Both the position numbers and the translations under genes were made by a program. A stretch of 64,000 bases of DNA from CAZLMW01 sp964560875. GTDB lineage: Bacteria > Myxococcota_A > UBA9042. This document shows positions 1 through 9,700 of this stretch, piece after piece. The DNA is taken from assembly GCA_964560875.1 (NCBI GenBank), contig CAZLMW010000005.1:1-64000 (forward strand), in the 5' to 3' direction. The notes under the pieces were generated by a model. It did not search any database, was not told the DNA's origin, and saw only the letters and a program-made list of their open reading frames with translations. How positions within the stretch are numbered: the first letter of the stretch is position 1; every line of letters starts with the position of its first letter.

Positions 1-115
1 TTGCCGATGAGTGCGGCGACGCTCACGTCCGAACAACTCCGATCCGATCTGCCAAAACCATGCCGCCGATCCACGCGTGGACCCTCGATATGTTGTCGTG
101 TGTTGCCGCACGCGA

Positions 116-571
116 TTAGTCATCCTTCGCGCCGGCCTCGATCCACTGCTTGACGATCGCGAGCTGCGCGGGGTCGAGCCCGTCTGTGCCGATCGGCATC
201 GCGAGTCCGTAATCCTCGTCGGTGATCTTGTTCATCTTCATCAGCAGGAAGCTCTTGTCGACGTTGGCCGTGTCGACCCGCTTGAGCCCGTCCTTGTTGG
301 CCTTGTTGTTGGCGGCGGCGACGCCGACGAGCTGTGAGTGGGAGGTGCCGGTTTCGAGCACCAGGTCGCCCGCGTGGGCCTTGGAGCCGTGGCAGTCGGG
401 CGAGCTGCACGACGTGTCGAAGACGTGTTTTTGGATCGATGAAAGCTTGGGTTCGAGCTTGTCTTCGGGCTCGACCGGATCGGTGCTGCAACCGCCTGTG
501 AAGACGGCGAGCGAAATAATGCAGCCTGCGACGGCTGCGGTCGGCGACGTGAGACGGACTTGGCGTGTCAT
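116..571 (-). CDS. Lipoprotein with a c-type-haem-like CX4CH motif
   Basis: About 151 residues. The ATG at 571 is chosen because it is followed at once by a lipoprotein signal with lipobox FTGGC (Cys 28); a longer upstream reading adds 46 residues that do not look like a leader. The mature part has CSSPDCH, resembling the CX4CH haem attachment sites of the planctomycete-type cytochrome c (PSCyt) proteins common in this group, a later Met (GLAMPIG) that could be the distal ligand, and the C-terminal IVKQWIEAGA signature typical of those domains. This suggests a membrane-anchored periplasmic electron-transfer protein. Haem binding is inferred; the Cys pair could instead form a disulfide. It is divergent from the next gene, 60 bp away. 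Confidence 0.7.
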   Translation of the reverse strand: MTRQVRLTSPTAAVAGCIISLAVFTGGCSTDPVEPEDKLEPKLSSIQKHVFDTSCSSPDCHGSKAHAGDLVLETGTSHSQLVGVAAANNKANKDGLKRVDTANVDKSFLLMKMNKITDEDYGLAMPIGTDGLDPAQLAIVKQWIEAGAKDD

Positions 572-631
572 GCGGGCTCCCGAGGCGCTGTGCGCGTTGA
601 ACATCGTGTCAGCTTGCTGAACCATGGCGGC

Positions 632-1651
632 ATGGCAACAAAAGGCAAGAGCGCGCGGTCGATCCTGGTGGTGGGCGCCGGCGCGGTTGGACAGGTCTAC
701 GGACGACACCTGCAGCTTGGCGGCGCGCAGGTCACGTTCTACATGCGGGCCAAGTACCGGGCGGACGCCGAGAAGGGCTATCCCATGTACCCCCTCAACA
801 AGCAGGGGCGCGACAAGCCGGTGCGGTTTGGCGACTTTGGCATCGTCACCGACAAGGCGGAGGTGGCCGCCGCCGGGCCATTCGACGAGGTCTGGTTGTG
901 CGTTTCATCGCCCGCGTTGCGGGGCCAGTGGCTCGAGGATGTGATCGATTCGGCCGGCGGCAAGGCCACCATTGTCATGCTCACCAGCGGCTTCGAAGAC
1001 CGCAAGCTGCTCGCGTCGCTGACCGGGGAAGAGCGCATCGTCGCGGGCATGATCTCGATGATCAGCTACCACGGCCCCCTGCCGGACGAGACGCTCCCCG
1101 AACCTGGCGTCGTGTACTGGTTTCCGCCCCTTGGACCGTCGCCATTTCACGGCCCCAAGGAACGCACACGCGCTGTTGTCGACGGTCTGCGCGCGGGCAA
1201 GTGTCCCGCCAAGGTCTCCGCTGACGTGGAGGCCGCCGGGAGCTTTGGCGCGGCCGTCTTGATGCCGCACTTGCTCGCGCTCGAGGCCAACAACTGGCGA
1301 TTTGACGGGCTCAAGCGCGGCGACTGGCTCCGCAAGGCCTCTGCCGCGACGAAAGAGGCGCTCGCTGCGACCGCGGCACACCTTGGAACCGAGCCGCCGT
1401 TGGCCATGAAGTTCATCAACCCGATGGCGCTGCGGGTGATCATGGCCGCGTCCAAGCACGTCATCCCGCTGCCGATCGAGACCTACCTCGCGTATCACTT
1501 CACCAAGGTCGGCGACCAGACCCGCGCGTATATCAACGATTACGTGGCGTCTTGCATCGAGCACCAGCTGCCGTCGGACGCGCTGGGTGAGCTCTGCAAG
1601 CGGCTCGACGCGGTCAAACCCAAGGCGTTGACGAGCTCGGCCAAATCGTGA
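632..1651 (+). CDS. Ketopantoate reductase-like (ApbA/PanE family) dehydrogenase
   Basis: 339 residues, starting at ATG 632, which places the Rossmann motif GAGAVG at residues 15-20 as in ApbA/PanE proteins. The family reduces 2-dehydropantoate to pantoate with NADPH in coenzyme A synthesis, but it also contains many paralogues of unknown substrate. The length fits the family (about 300-340). The N-terminal half has alternating strands and helices with GPFDEVWLCVSS in the usual nucleotide-domain region, and the C-terminal half is helical. No pantothenate genes lie nearby, so the substrate is uncertain and I do not assign panE. It converges on the ferredoxin-like gene with only 15 bp between them. 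Confidence 0.7.
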   Translation: MATKGKSARSILVVGAGAVGQVYGRHLQLGGAQVTFYMRAKYRADAEKGYPMYPLNKQGRDKPVRFGDFGIVTDKAEVAAAGPFDEVWLCVSSPALRGQWLEDVIDSAGGKATIVMLTSGFEDRKLLASLTGEERIVAGMISMISYHGPLPDETLPEPGVVYWFPPLGPSPFHGPKERTRAVVDGLRAGKCPAKVSADVEAAGSFGAAVLMPHLLALEANNWRFDGLKRGDWLRKASAATKEALAATAAHLGTEPPLAMKFINPMALRVIMAASKHVIPLPIETYLAYHFTKVGDQTRAYINDYVASCIEHQLPSDALGELCKRLDAVKPKALTSSAKS

Positions 1652-1666
1652 TGCCGGCAACCGGAC

Positions 1667-2137
1667 TCAATCGCTGAGGCTGTCGAGCTCGGCCATCATC
1701 GCGGTCAGGTCATCGGTCGTCGCGCGCGGGAAGCCGGCGGAACCTTCCGGCAACACGACAAACGCCATGGGGGCATCGTGGCAGCGGTTGAGGCAGTTGC
1801 GCGGGATCACGTCGAACCCCGACTTGCCTTCACCGACCCGCTTTTCGCGCAGCTCCAACGCGCCCTCAAGCAAATCGCCCCCGCCCCAGAGCTGACAACG
1901 ACCGACGCAAACGGCCACAGCGACCTCGTTTTCGCGCTGTAGCTGGATGAAGGGGTGCGATCCCGCAGCGGCCCATGCGACGGCGCGGTCCACGCCCTCC
2001 GATTGTGCCAATGCATCGATGGTTTCGGGCGCGATCGGCCCTTCGGATGCCTCGTCAAGCAGCGCCTGGGCGAGCTTCATTATGGCGCCGAAATCCATCG
2101 GCTCGTGGGTGGGCTGTCGCGGTGCGAACGGGTCCAT
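1667..2137 (-). CDS. Thioredoxin-like [2Fe-2S] ferredoxin domain protein
   Basis: 156 residues. The ATG at 2137 is preceded by an AGGAG ribosome-binding site. Residues about 65-150 carry two Cys pairs, CVGRC (77, 81) and NCLNRC (115, 119), followed by HDAPMAFV. This matches the thioredoxin-fold [2Fe-2S] ferredoxins and NuoE-like subunits, whose second pair is CX3C before a D/A-P turn. The first pair is closer together than in classical NuoE. The N-terminal 60 residues form a helical extension. It probably shuttles electrons in the cytoplasm; no NADH-dehydrogenase partner is adjacent. It is divergently transcribed from the blaI-like gene, sharing the 188-bp region between them. Confidence 0.65.
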   Translation of the reverse strand: MDPFAPRQPTHEPMDFGAIMKLAQALLDEASEGPIAPETIDALAQSEGVDRAVAWAAAGSHPFIQLQRENEVAVAVCVGRCQLWGGGDLLEGALELREKRVGEGKSGFDVIPRNCLNRCHDAPMAFVVLPEGSAGFPRATTDDLTAMMAELDSLSD

Positions 2138-2235
2138 GGTGGCTCCTGGCGGATGTCGGGATCGGCCGCATTGCGACGCTTCGTACCATCTTTGGCGACA
2201 GGGATGAAAGCGTCTGTGCTGGCACGGGAATAAAC

Positions 2236-2268
2236 ACCGATTGACAGTCGGTTTTTGCGGTCTAAGGT
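2236..2268 (+). promoter_or_regulatory. blaI promoter with an inverted repeat over the -35 box
   Basis: TTGACA (2241-2246), a 16-bp spacer and TAAGGT (2263-2268) form a sigma-70-like promoter about 60 bp before the repressor start. The -35 box sits inside the perfect dyad ACCGA-N7-TCGGT (2236-2252), followed by TTTTG. The same dyad with the same spacing and the same TTTTG tail recurs at 3794-3815. The position suggests an operator for autoregulation by the BlaI-type repressor, which is inference. Confidence 0.5.
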
Positions 2269-2325
2269 GGATCGACGACGCTTGGTGCCGCGCCAAGCCG
2301 GCCGCAACGATTGCCGGAGGATCCC

Positions 2326-2745
2326 ATGTCGCCACCGATTAACCGCTCCTCCGCCAGCTCCCTGGGCCTGCTCGGCGAGCTCGAACTGGCCGTCATGGAC
2401 CACTTCTGGGACCGCGGCGAATCGGACGTCAAAGCCGTCTTCGACGCGCTCGGGGCGCCGCGCGGCATCCGGCTCAATACGGTGCAGTCAACGGTCAAGC
2501 GGCTGCACGAAAAGGGCCTGCTGCAGCGCCGCAAGGTGAGCCACGCTTACCGCTACGCCGCTTGCTGTTCGCGCCGGGACCACCAGCGAATGGCCCTGCA
2601 AGCCGTGGTGGACAACGTGATGGACGGCGAAACCGGCGCGATGCTCGCTGCGTTTGTCGACCTCGCCGCGCGTGCTGGCGACGCCGAGCTGGACCGGCTC
2701 GAAGCGCTCATTGCAGCGCGCAAAGAGGCGGAGAGCGACGCGTGA
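2326..2745 (+). CDS. BlaI/MecI/CopY-family winged-helix repressor
   Basis: 139 residues from ATG 2326, with GGAGG 6 bp upstream; an in-frame TTG at 2311 overlaps that site and is rejected. The pattern GELELAVMDHFWDRGE, then NTVQSTVKRLHEKGLL, is the recognition-helix region of the BlaI/MecI/CopY family. These are dimeric repressors inactivated by proteolysis or, for CopY, by metal. A Cys pair (AACCSRRD) follows the wing. The stop overlaps the start of the M56 protease by 4 bp (GTGA), so the two are translationally coupled, the usual blaI-blaR1 order. The downstream genes encode metal efflux rather than a beta-lactamase, so a metal-responsive role is more likely. Confidence 0.85.
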   Translation: MSPPINRSSASSLGLLGELELAVMDHFWDRGESDVKAVFDALGAPRGIRLNTVQSTVKRLHEKGLLQRRKVSHAYRYAACCSRRDHQRMALQAVVDNVMDGETGAMLAAFVDLAARAGDAELDRLEALIAARKEAESDA

Positions 2746-3740
2746 CACAGCTCTTCGCGGCCTCCCAATACGTGCTACTGACCGCGGCGATCGTGGGGCT
2801 GGCGACGGCCTTTGTGTTGCGACTTGCATGGCCGCGGTTGAGGCACCAGTTGACTCTGGTCGAGCCCGCGCAACGAGCCCGCTGGCTGGTGGCGATCGCG
2901 GCGGCGCCTTTGCTCCTGAGCGTGTTGCAGGCGGCTGTCTGCGCGCTCCCGGCGCTGCTCGGATCGTCATGGCACCTGCTCGACCACGGCGGCGCGCATA
3001 CCCATGGCGGCGTAGCCCACATCCCAGCGTGTGTTTCGCACCCGCCAGCCGAGCTTGGCACTTGGCCGGCCGTGCTCTTGACGATGGTGCTGTTCGGCGG
3101 CCTGGGGCTGCGCATCGGCGGCCGAGCACGCGCCGTTTGGCGGGGCCACGTGGCGTTGCGGGGGTTGGTCGCGGCGGCGTCGCCGTGGCGTGAAGCTGGG
3201 CTGCACATACTCGACATCGACGAGCCGATCGCGTGCATCATCGGTCGCAAGGGCACCGTGATTGTGTCCCGGGCGTTGGTGAACGCGCTCGATGACCGGC
3301 AGCTCGCCGCGGTCCTGGCCCACGAACGCGCGCATGGGCAGCGCAGTGACGAGTTCTGGCGGGCGGCCGTGCCGTTGTTGCTGTGCGCGCAGCTGCCCAC
3401 CGTCTCGGAGGAGCTGCTTGTCGAGCTCCAGTTGGCGTCCGAGCAAGCGTGCGACGAGGCAGCGGCGCGCGACATCGGAGACAGGTTGACCGTGGCCGAG
3501 ACGCTGGTTCGGGTCGAGCGACTGGTGGGCCGTTGCCAGCACGGCGCCATCGGGGCGGCGGTGGCGTTTTCCGGCGCCACGACAAGCGAGCGTGTAAAGG
3601 CGTTGCTGGACGCACCGATCGGCGGTCCCACGCGGCTGTCAGGCCGGGCTTACGTTGTCGCCGCCACGGCTGCAGCCGTTGCCCTGACTCACCCGATGCA
3701 GCACATCGCCGAGTCGGTCGCCGGCCTCCTCGGCAGCTAA
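2742..3740 (+). CDS. M56-family (BlaR1-like) membrane zinc protease with a His/Cys-rich loop
   Basis: 332 residues from GTG 2742, overlapping the repressor stop. Predicted membrane segments lie at about 9-27, 47-70, 107-125 and near 305-325. The catalytic motif HERAH is at 194-198, with a likely third zinc ligand Glu 234 in EQACDEAA, as in M56 peptidases that cut a partner repressor. There is no C-terminal penicillin-binding sensor domain. The loop before the third membrane segment (residues 78-100) has six His and a Cys, including GGAHTHGG, an arrangement suited to binding metal. With the efflux genes downstream, I infer a metal sensor that triggers cleavage of the BlaI-like repressor. Confidence 0.8.
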   Translation: MTQLFAASQYVLLTAAIVGLATAFVLRLAWPRLRHQLTLVEPAQRARWLVAIAAAPLLLSVLQAAVCALPALLGSSWHLLDHGGAHTHGGVAHIPACVSHPPAELGTWPAVLLTMVLFGGLGLRIGGRARAVWRGHVALRGLVAAASPWREAGLHILDIDEPIACIIGRKGTVIVSRALVNALDDRQLAAVLAHERAHGQRSDEFWRAAVPLLLCAQLPTVSEELLVELQLASEQACDEAAARDIGDRLTVAETLVRVERLVGRCQHGAIGAAVAFSGATTSERVKALLDAPIGGPTRLSGRAYVVAATAAAVALTHPMQHIAESVAGLLGS

Positions 3741-3755
3741 GAACGCGAGCTATTG

Positions 3756-5021
3756 ATGTCGTTGTCCCTCGCCAGCTTGGCCTTGCTCAAAAAACCGACC
3801 GGGTGTCGGTTTTTGGCTGTGGCCGCCGCGGTTGTGATCTGCAGCGTTTGGCCGACCAGGCGCGCGTTCGCTGCCAAGGGTCTGTCCGTCCAACAGGCCG
3901 TGACGGTCACGCTCGCACAGTCCGGCTGGGCACAGGCGCGAGCGGCGGCGGGACGGGCGGCGCAGGCTCGATCGCGGCGTGCGAGTCGCTGGGCCAATCC
4001 ACAGCTGCAGTTTCAACGTGGCGAAGTGCCTGGCGTCGAGGTTGAACAGAGCCTGCTGGTCCAGCAAACGGTCGATCTGACGGGCCGCCGCAGCAAGCGA
4101 TCGGCGGCCGCCATGTTGCGCGGCAACGCAGCCAAGCTCGCGATCGAGCGACAAAAACAGTTCGTTGCGAACGCGGTGCAACGGGTCTTCTACACGCGCC
4201 TGGCAGGTCAGCGACGCAGAGCCGTCTTGCGCGATTGGGCGCGGCGGCTCGCGACGATGCTCGATGTGGTCGATAAGCGCCTCGCCGCCGGAACAACGAG
4301 CCGCTATGCCCGCCTGCGACTGGTGCGGGAGGTCCGGATGGCGCGGTCGCAGCTGGCCAGGTGCGAGGCCAACATCGCCGCCGCAACGCATCGACTCGCC
4401 GCGTGGATGAACCAGCCCCCCGCGTCGCTGCCAAAGTCGATCGGCAAGCTCTTACCGGGGCCTCCGCCGGGACGGCCGTTGGGCAAACGGGAACGAGCCG
4501 ACATCCGGGCGGCCATGATGCAGACGAAGGCGTCCCGTCTCGATGCCGATGCCGCTGGCCGCGCGAAATGGCCGGTGCTCCAACTCGGCCTCGGCTGGCG
4601 CAACCTGGCGGGCAGTGGCGCGTCCGGGCACGGTTACATCGTCACGCTCAACGCGACGCTGCCGGTCTTCAAGCGGGGTGTCGCGGGGGCCGCATCGAGC
4701 CGGGCGCAAGCCGCGGGAAACGAAGCGCAGCTCGCCGTGACCCGCCGATCCGCACAAGCGAAAGCCACGGCCGCGCTCACCCGCTGGGCCTTGCTGCACC
4801 ACGCCACGGTCAGCTTCGACACCGCGCGCCGTCGGGACAACCCGCCGATGCTCGCGGCCGCCGATGCCGGTTTTGTTGGCGGCAGCCTCGGCGTAACCGG
4901 CGTGCTCGACGCACATCGGGCCGCAACTGAGGACGCGGTTGGAAACATCGCGCTGCGTGCCTCCACCCGTTTCGCCCAGCTCCAATGGCGACTCGCAACC
5001 GGCGCAGGAGGCCCCCGATGA
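3756..5021 (+). CDS. TolC/CzcC-type outer-membrane efflux protein
   Basis: 421 residues from ATG 3756; a TTG three bases upstream is also possible. A signal peptide (KKPTGCRFLAVAAAVV to RRAFAAK) precedes a protein with the family pattern WANPQLQFQRGE and QSLLVQQTVDLTG, then long helical stretches rich in Ala, Arg and Gln. This is the outer-membrane channel of a tripartite RND pump, of usual length. Its end overlaps the adaptor gene start (ATGA at 5018), so the two are coupled. Unusually, codons 13-20 contain the inverted repeat ACCGA-N7-TCGGT that also covers the blaI promoter. Confidence 0.85.
   Translation: MSLSLASLALLKKPTGCRFLAVAAAVVICSVWPTRRAFAAKGLSVQQAVTVTLAQSGWAQARAAAGRAAQARSRRASRWANPQLQFQRGEVPGVEVEQSLLVQQTVDLTGRRSKRSAAAMLRGNAAKLAIERQKQFVANAVQRVFYTRLAGQRRRAVLRDWARRLATMLDVVDKRLAAGTTSRYARLRLVREVRMARSQLARCEANIAAATHRLAAWMNQPPASLPKSIGKLLPGPPPGRPLGKRERADIRAAMMQTKASRLDADAAGRAKWPVLQLGLGWRNLAGSGASGHGYIVTLNATLPVFKRGVAGAASSRAQAAGNEAQLAVTRRSAQAKATAALTRWALLHHATVSFDTARRRDNPPMLAAADAGFVGGSLGVTGVLDAHRAATEDAVGNIALRASTRFAQLQWRLATGAGGPR
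3794..3815 (+). promoter_or_regulatory. Second copy of the blaI-promoter dyad, inside the start of the efflux gene
   Basis: ACCGA-CCGGGTG-TCGGT followed by TTTTG repeats the arrangement at 2236-2257: same arms, same 7-bp spacer length, same TTTTG tail. Counting flanking A and T bases, the arms pair over about 10 bp. It could be an operator at the efflux genes or a terminator-like RNA hairpin after the protease gene; the sequence alone does not decide. Confidence 0.45.
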
Positions 5022-6694
5022 ACGCCGACAGCCGTCGCCGCAAGCGGCTCGTTTTGCTGACTTTCGTGGGCTTGCTCGCCCTGGCTTGCCATGAACACGA
5101 GCACGGACAACTCGGGCACGGGCACGACGAATCCCACGCACACGGGGACAAACACGAACACGGGGACAAACACGAACACGGGGACAAACACGAACGAAGC
5201 GACGAACACGGCAATGAACACGGGCACGGGCATGGGCACGGCGACGGTCCCGAGCCGCTCGTCTTCACGCACTTCACCGCGAAAACCGAGCTGTTCATGG
5301 AACTGCCGCCGCTTGTTGTCGGCGAATCCTCCACAGCCGCGGCGCACGTCACGCTGCTCGATGGGTTCGCGCCGCTCGCCGCCGGCAAGCTCACCGTGAT
5401 CGTTCGCGGCACCGCCAGCGAAGACCGCTTCGTCGCGACCAGAGCCCAACCCGCCGGGATCTTTCGGCCCGACGTGCGACCGCGGGCGCCCGGGACCTAC
5501 ACCCTCGCCGTTGAGGTCGCTTGGTCGGGGCAACGCGTCGTGCACCAGCTCGGCAAGGTCACGGTTTTCGCCAGGGCCGCCGATGCAGCCGGTGCCGTCA
5601 GCGCGACTGGCGACGACAGCGCCATCACCTTCCTCAAGGAGCAGCAGTGGAAGATGGAATTTGCGCTCGCGCCGGTCGCCGTCCGCGCGATCCGGCCTTC
5701 GTTTGCTGCTTACGGCACGATCGTCGCGCGCCCCGAAGCCGACGTACACGTGTCCGCGCCGGTGGCTGGTCGCATCCTCGCCCCCGATGGCTTACCGCAG
5801 CTCGGCGACAAGGTGGTGCGCGGCCAGGTGCTGGCCCGCATCCTCCCGCAGCTCTCCGATGTGGGCGACCTGGCCGTGCTGCAGACCGCCCTGACACGCG
5901 CCGCCATCAGCCGCCGCAAAGCCACCCACGAAATCGCCCGCCTCACCAAGCTCGTCCGCGACGGGGCCACCGCCCGCCACGAGCTCACTGATGCAAGATT
6001 CGCCCTGCAACAAGCCGCCGCCGCCGAAACCGCCGCCCGCGCCCGTCTGCGCCAGGCCCGCCAACTCGGTCGGACCGACCGCGACGGCGACGCGCACTCC
6101 ATGCCGATCCGCTCGCCGATCGACGGCCAGGTCGCACAGGTCAACACCTCGACCTCCGAGCTTGTGCGTTCTGGAAGCCACCTCTTCCGCGTCGTCGACC
6201 TCGCCCGGCTTTGGCTCAAAGTCCACGTGCCCGAAACCCGAGCTGCCGCCCTTCGCGACGTCGCGGGCGCCTGGTTCACCGTCCAGGGCTTCGATCCGAT
6301 CCTGCGCGCAACCGCCGCCGATGTCGTCGCGACGGCGGCCGTGATCGACGAGAAGACGCGCACGCTGCCCCTCTTCATCGCCGTCGACAACAGCGCCAGG
6401 CGCTTCCGCCCGGGGATGTTCGCCGATGTGCATGTCGCCACTGGCCGGGCGCGCCGCGTGCCGACCGTCGCCGCCTCCGCCGTCGTCCACGAAGCCGGCC
6501 TGCCCACCGTGTACGTCCAGGTTCACGGCGAGGCCTTCGAACGCAAAACCGTCCGACTCGGCAACCGTGACGGCGCCCACATCGAGGTGCTCGCCGGCCT
6601 GGCCACCGGTGAACGTGTCGTCTCCAAGGGGGCCTGGGCGGTGCGACTCGCGGCGGCGGCTGGACAGCCGCGAGGTCATGGCCATGCCCACTGA
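5018..6694 (+). CDS. RND efflux periplasmic adaptor (CzcB-like) with a His-rich N-terminus
   Basis: 558 residues. ATG 5018 overlaps the previous stop and has GGAGG 6 bp upstream. A lipobox (LLALAC, Cys 24) anchors it to the inner membrane. Residues 25 to about 77 are almost only His, Gly, Asp, Glu and Lys, including three copies of HGDKHE, a likely metal-binding segment. A variable domain follows, then a membrane-fusion core: EADVHVSAPVAGRI begins the lipoyl half, a helical hairpin lies around DLAVLQTALTRAAISRR, and IRSPIDGQVAQVNTS closes it. It links the inner RND pump to the TolC-like channel. The His-rich part points to divalent metal rather than drugs. Confidence 0.85.
   Translation: MNADSRRRKRLVLLTFVGLLALACHEHEHGQLGHGHDESHAHGDKHEHGDKHEHGDKHERSDEHGNEHGHGHGHGDGPEPLVFTHFTAKTELFMELPPLVVGESSTAAAHVTLLDGFAPLAAGKLTVIVRGTASEDRFVATRAQPAGIFRPDVRPRAPGTYTLAVEVAWSGQRVVHQLGKVTVFARAADAAGAVSATGDDSAITFLKEQQWKMEFALAPVAVRAIRPSFAAYGTIVARPEADVHVSAPVAGRILAPDGLPQLGDKVVRGQVLARILPQLSDVGDLAVLQTALTRAAISRRKATHEIARLTKLVRDGATARHELTDARFALQQAAAAETAARARLRQARQLGRTDRDGDAHSMPIRSPIDGQVAQVNTSTSELVRSGSHLFRVVDLARLWLKVHVPETRAAALRDVAGAWFTVQGFDPILRATAADVVATAAVIDEKTRTLPLFIAVDNSARRFRPGMFADVHVATGRARRVPTVAASAVVHEAGLPTVYVQVHGEAFERKTVRLGNRDGAHIEVLAGLATGERVVSKGAWAVRLAAAAGQPRGHGHAH
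5141..5194 (+). repeat. 18-bp tandem repeat, three copies, encoding HGDKHE
   Basis: Three identical 18-bp units lie head to tail in the adaptor gene. Identity at third codon positions shows a recent tandem expansion. Gain or loss of units stays in frame and would lengthen or shorten the His-rich metal-binding segment. Confidence 0.9.
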
Positions 6695-6709
6695 TTGGGA
6701 GCCCCGCTC

Positions 6710-9700
6710 GTGATCGACGGCGTCATCCTCTGGTCGTTGCGCAACCGCGCGATGGTGATCGTGCTCGCCGCGGGCCTTTGCGCGTTTGGCGGCTGGCGGT
6801 CGATGAACACGCCGGTCGACGTCTTCCCCGATTTGACCGCGCCCACCGTGGTCGTCGTCGCCGAAGCGCACGGCATGGCTCCCGCCGAGGTCGAAGCGCT
6901 GCTCACCTTCCCCCTCGAAACCGCGCTCAACGGCGCCGCCAACGTCCGCCGCGTTCGCTCCAAGACAAGCGTCGGCCTCGCCGTCGTGAGCATCGACTTC
7001 GCCTGGGGCACCAACATCCACATCGCCCGCCAGGTCGTTGTAGAACGGCTGCAGCTGCTCGCCGGCAAGCTCCCCGCCGGCATCGAACCGCCCGTCATGG
7101 GCCCGATCACCTCGATCATGGGCGACATCCTCTTTGTCGGTATGACGTCAACGAAACACGACCCCATGGCGCTGCGCACCGCTGCCGATTGGACCGTCGC
7201 GCGCCGCTTGCTCGCCGTGCCCGGGGTCGCCCAGGTCATCACCATTGGCGGTGACGTCCGTCAGTTCCAGGTGCAGCTGGACCCGCGGCGCCTCGACGCC
7301 TACGCCCTGACCGCCGACGATGTCGCCCACGCCCTCGAAGCGGCCAATGAGAACACCTCCGCCGGATTCCTCGTCCACGGCGGCCAGGAGCACCTCATCC
7401 ACGGCATCGGTCGGGTCGGCAACTCGGCCGACATCGGCGCCACTCTCGTGACCCAGCGTGGCGATCTGCCCATTCTCGTCAGCGACGTCGCCAAGGTCCG
7501 CGTCGGCCCGGCCCTCAAGCGCGGTGAAGGCGGCGTCAATGGCAAACGCGGCGTCGTCGTGGCGATCCGCAAGCAACCGCGCGCCAACACGCTCCGCCTG
7601 ACCCGCCGCATCGAAGAAGAGCTCAAGAGCCTGCAGACCGCCCTCCCCACCGGCATGAAAATCCACCCCGGCCTGTTCCGGCAGGCCAGCTTCATCGAGG
7701 TCGCCGTCCGCAACGTCGGCATCGCCCTGCGCGACGGCGCGATCCTCGTGGTGCTCATCGTGCTGGTCTTCGTCTCGAGCATCCGCGCGACCATCATCAC
7801 CGCGCTTGCCATCCCCCTGTCGCTGCTTACCGCGCTCATCGCTCTGTCCGCGTACGGCGCCGAGATCAACACAATGACGCTTGGCGGCATGGCCATCGCC
7901 GTAGGGGCGCTGGTCGACGACGCCATCATCGACATGGAAAACGTGGTGCGACGGTTACGGCTCCGCGCCCTCCAACCCGAACAATCCCGGGCGCCCGTCC
8001 TCCGCACCGTTTTCGAGGCCAGCCGCGAGATCCGCGCATCCATCGTCTTTGCGACCTTCATCATCCTGCTGGTGTTCGTGCCGCTGTTCTTCCTGTCGGG
8101 CGTCGAAGGCCGGCTGCTGCGACCGCTCGGCGCCGCCTACATGCTGGCTTTGACGGCATCTCTCGGGGTCGCCCTGACCGTCACGCCGGTGCTCTGTTCA
8201 TGGCTGCTGCCGACCGCCGGGGCCGTCCGCAAACACAAAGAACCGGCCATTGTGAAGTGGCTCAAGGCCGCCTATCGCCCCGTCCTCGCCACGGGCATGC
8301 GCTACTGGGACGCGCTGCTCGTGGTCGCCGCGGTGGCCTTCGTGGTCGCTGCGATCGCCCTATTCGGCGCGGGTCGCTCATTCTTGCCCCAGTTCAATGA
8401 AGGCTCTCTAACCCTGAACCTGGTGGCGTTGCCGGGCACATCGCTGACCAAATCCGACGCCCTTGGCCAACGCGTCGAGTCGATCCTGCTGAGCCACGCC
8501 GAGGTGATCTCGACCGCCCGCCTCACGGGCCGCGCCGCCGGCGACGAACACGCCCAGGACGTCCACGCCTCCGAGGTCGAAGTCCGCCTGCGCCCCACCA
8601 AACGCGATCGGGAAGCCTTCCTCGCCGCCCTCCGCAACGATCTCGCCGCCGTGGCCGGGCTCGCGGTCACCATCGGTCAACCCATCGAGCATCGCATCGA
8701 CCACATGCTGTCGGGCACCCGCGCCAACATCGCCATCAAGATCTTCGGCCCCGATCGCCACGTCCTTCGCAGACTCGGCCAGCGCGTGGAATCCGCCGTC
8801 GAGCCCATCGCCGGCGTCGTGGATTTGCAGCAACAGACCCAGGCCGACGTGCCTTTCGTCCAACTGCGCTTCAAGCGTCGCGCGATCGCCCGCCACGGTC
8901 TCACTGTGCGTTTTGTGTCCCGCGAGATCGAGACCGCTTTCGCCGGCCGCGCCGTCACCCGCCTGCTTGACGGCGCCGCCGTTTTCGACGTCGTGGTCCG
9001 GTACGCCGGCGCCACTGAACGGGCCCTCGAAGATGTCCGCCAGACCCGGATCGGCACGCCTTCCGGAGCGCGCCTACCCCTGCATGTGCTCGCCGATGTG
9101 CAACGTGCATCCGGACCCAACCGGATCGTGCGCGAGAATGTGCAGCGCCTGCTCGTTGTCAGCTGCAACGTCGCGGATCGGGACCTCGGCTCGGTGGTCA
9201 ACGATATCCGCGAGACCGTGGCCGCCAATGTGCCGATGCCCGCCGGTTACCGCGTCGCTTACGGCGGCCAGTTCGAGAGCGCGCAAGACGCCCTGCACGT
9301 GCTCGGTTGGGTCGGTCTGGCCGTCCTGCTCGGCATCTTCGTCATGTTGCTGTCCGCGATCGGGTCAGCCCGCGACGCGCTTCTTGTGATGGTCAACTTG
9401 CCGCTGGCGCTGATCGGGGGCGTAGGCGGTGTCTACCTCGGCAACGGCGTGGTCTCCGTCGCGTCCGTCATCGGCTTCATCACGCTTTTCGGAATCGCGA
9501 CCCGCAACGGCATCATGCTGGTCACCCACTTTCATCACCTGCGCGACGAGGAGGGCGAGACCGATCCCGACGTCATCGTTACCCGCGGCGCCCTCGAGCG
9601 CTTGTCGCCGATCCTCATGACCGCCCTCGCCTCCGGGCTCGGCTTGTTACCCCTGGCGCTCGCAGCGGGCGAACCCGGCAGCGAAATCCAGGCCCCGATG

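Noticed and set aside
11..337. 108-residue plus-strand frame at the window start
   Set aside because: Antisense of the haem-motif lipoprotein; no coding features.
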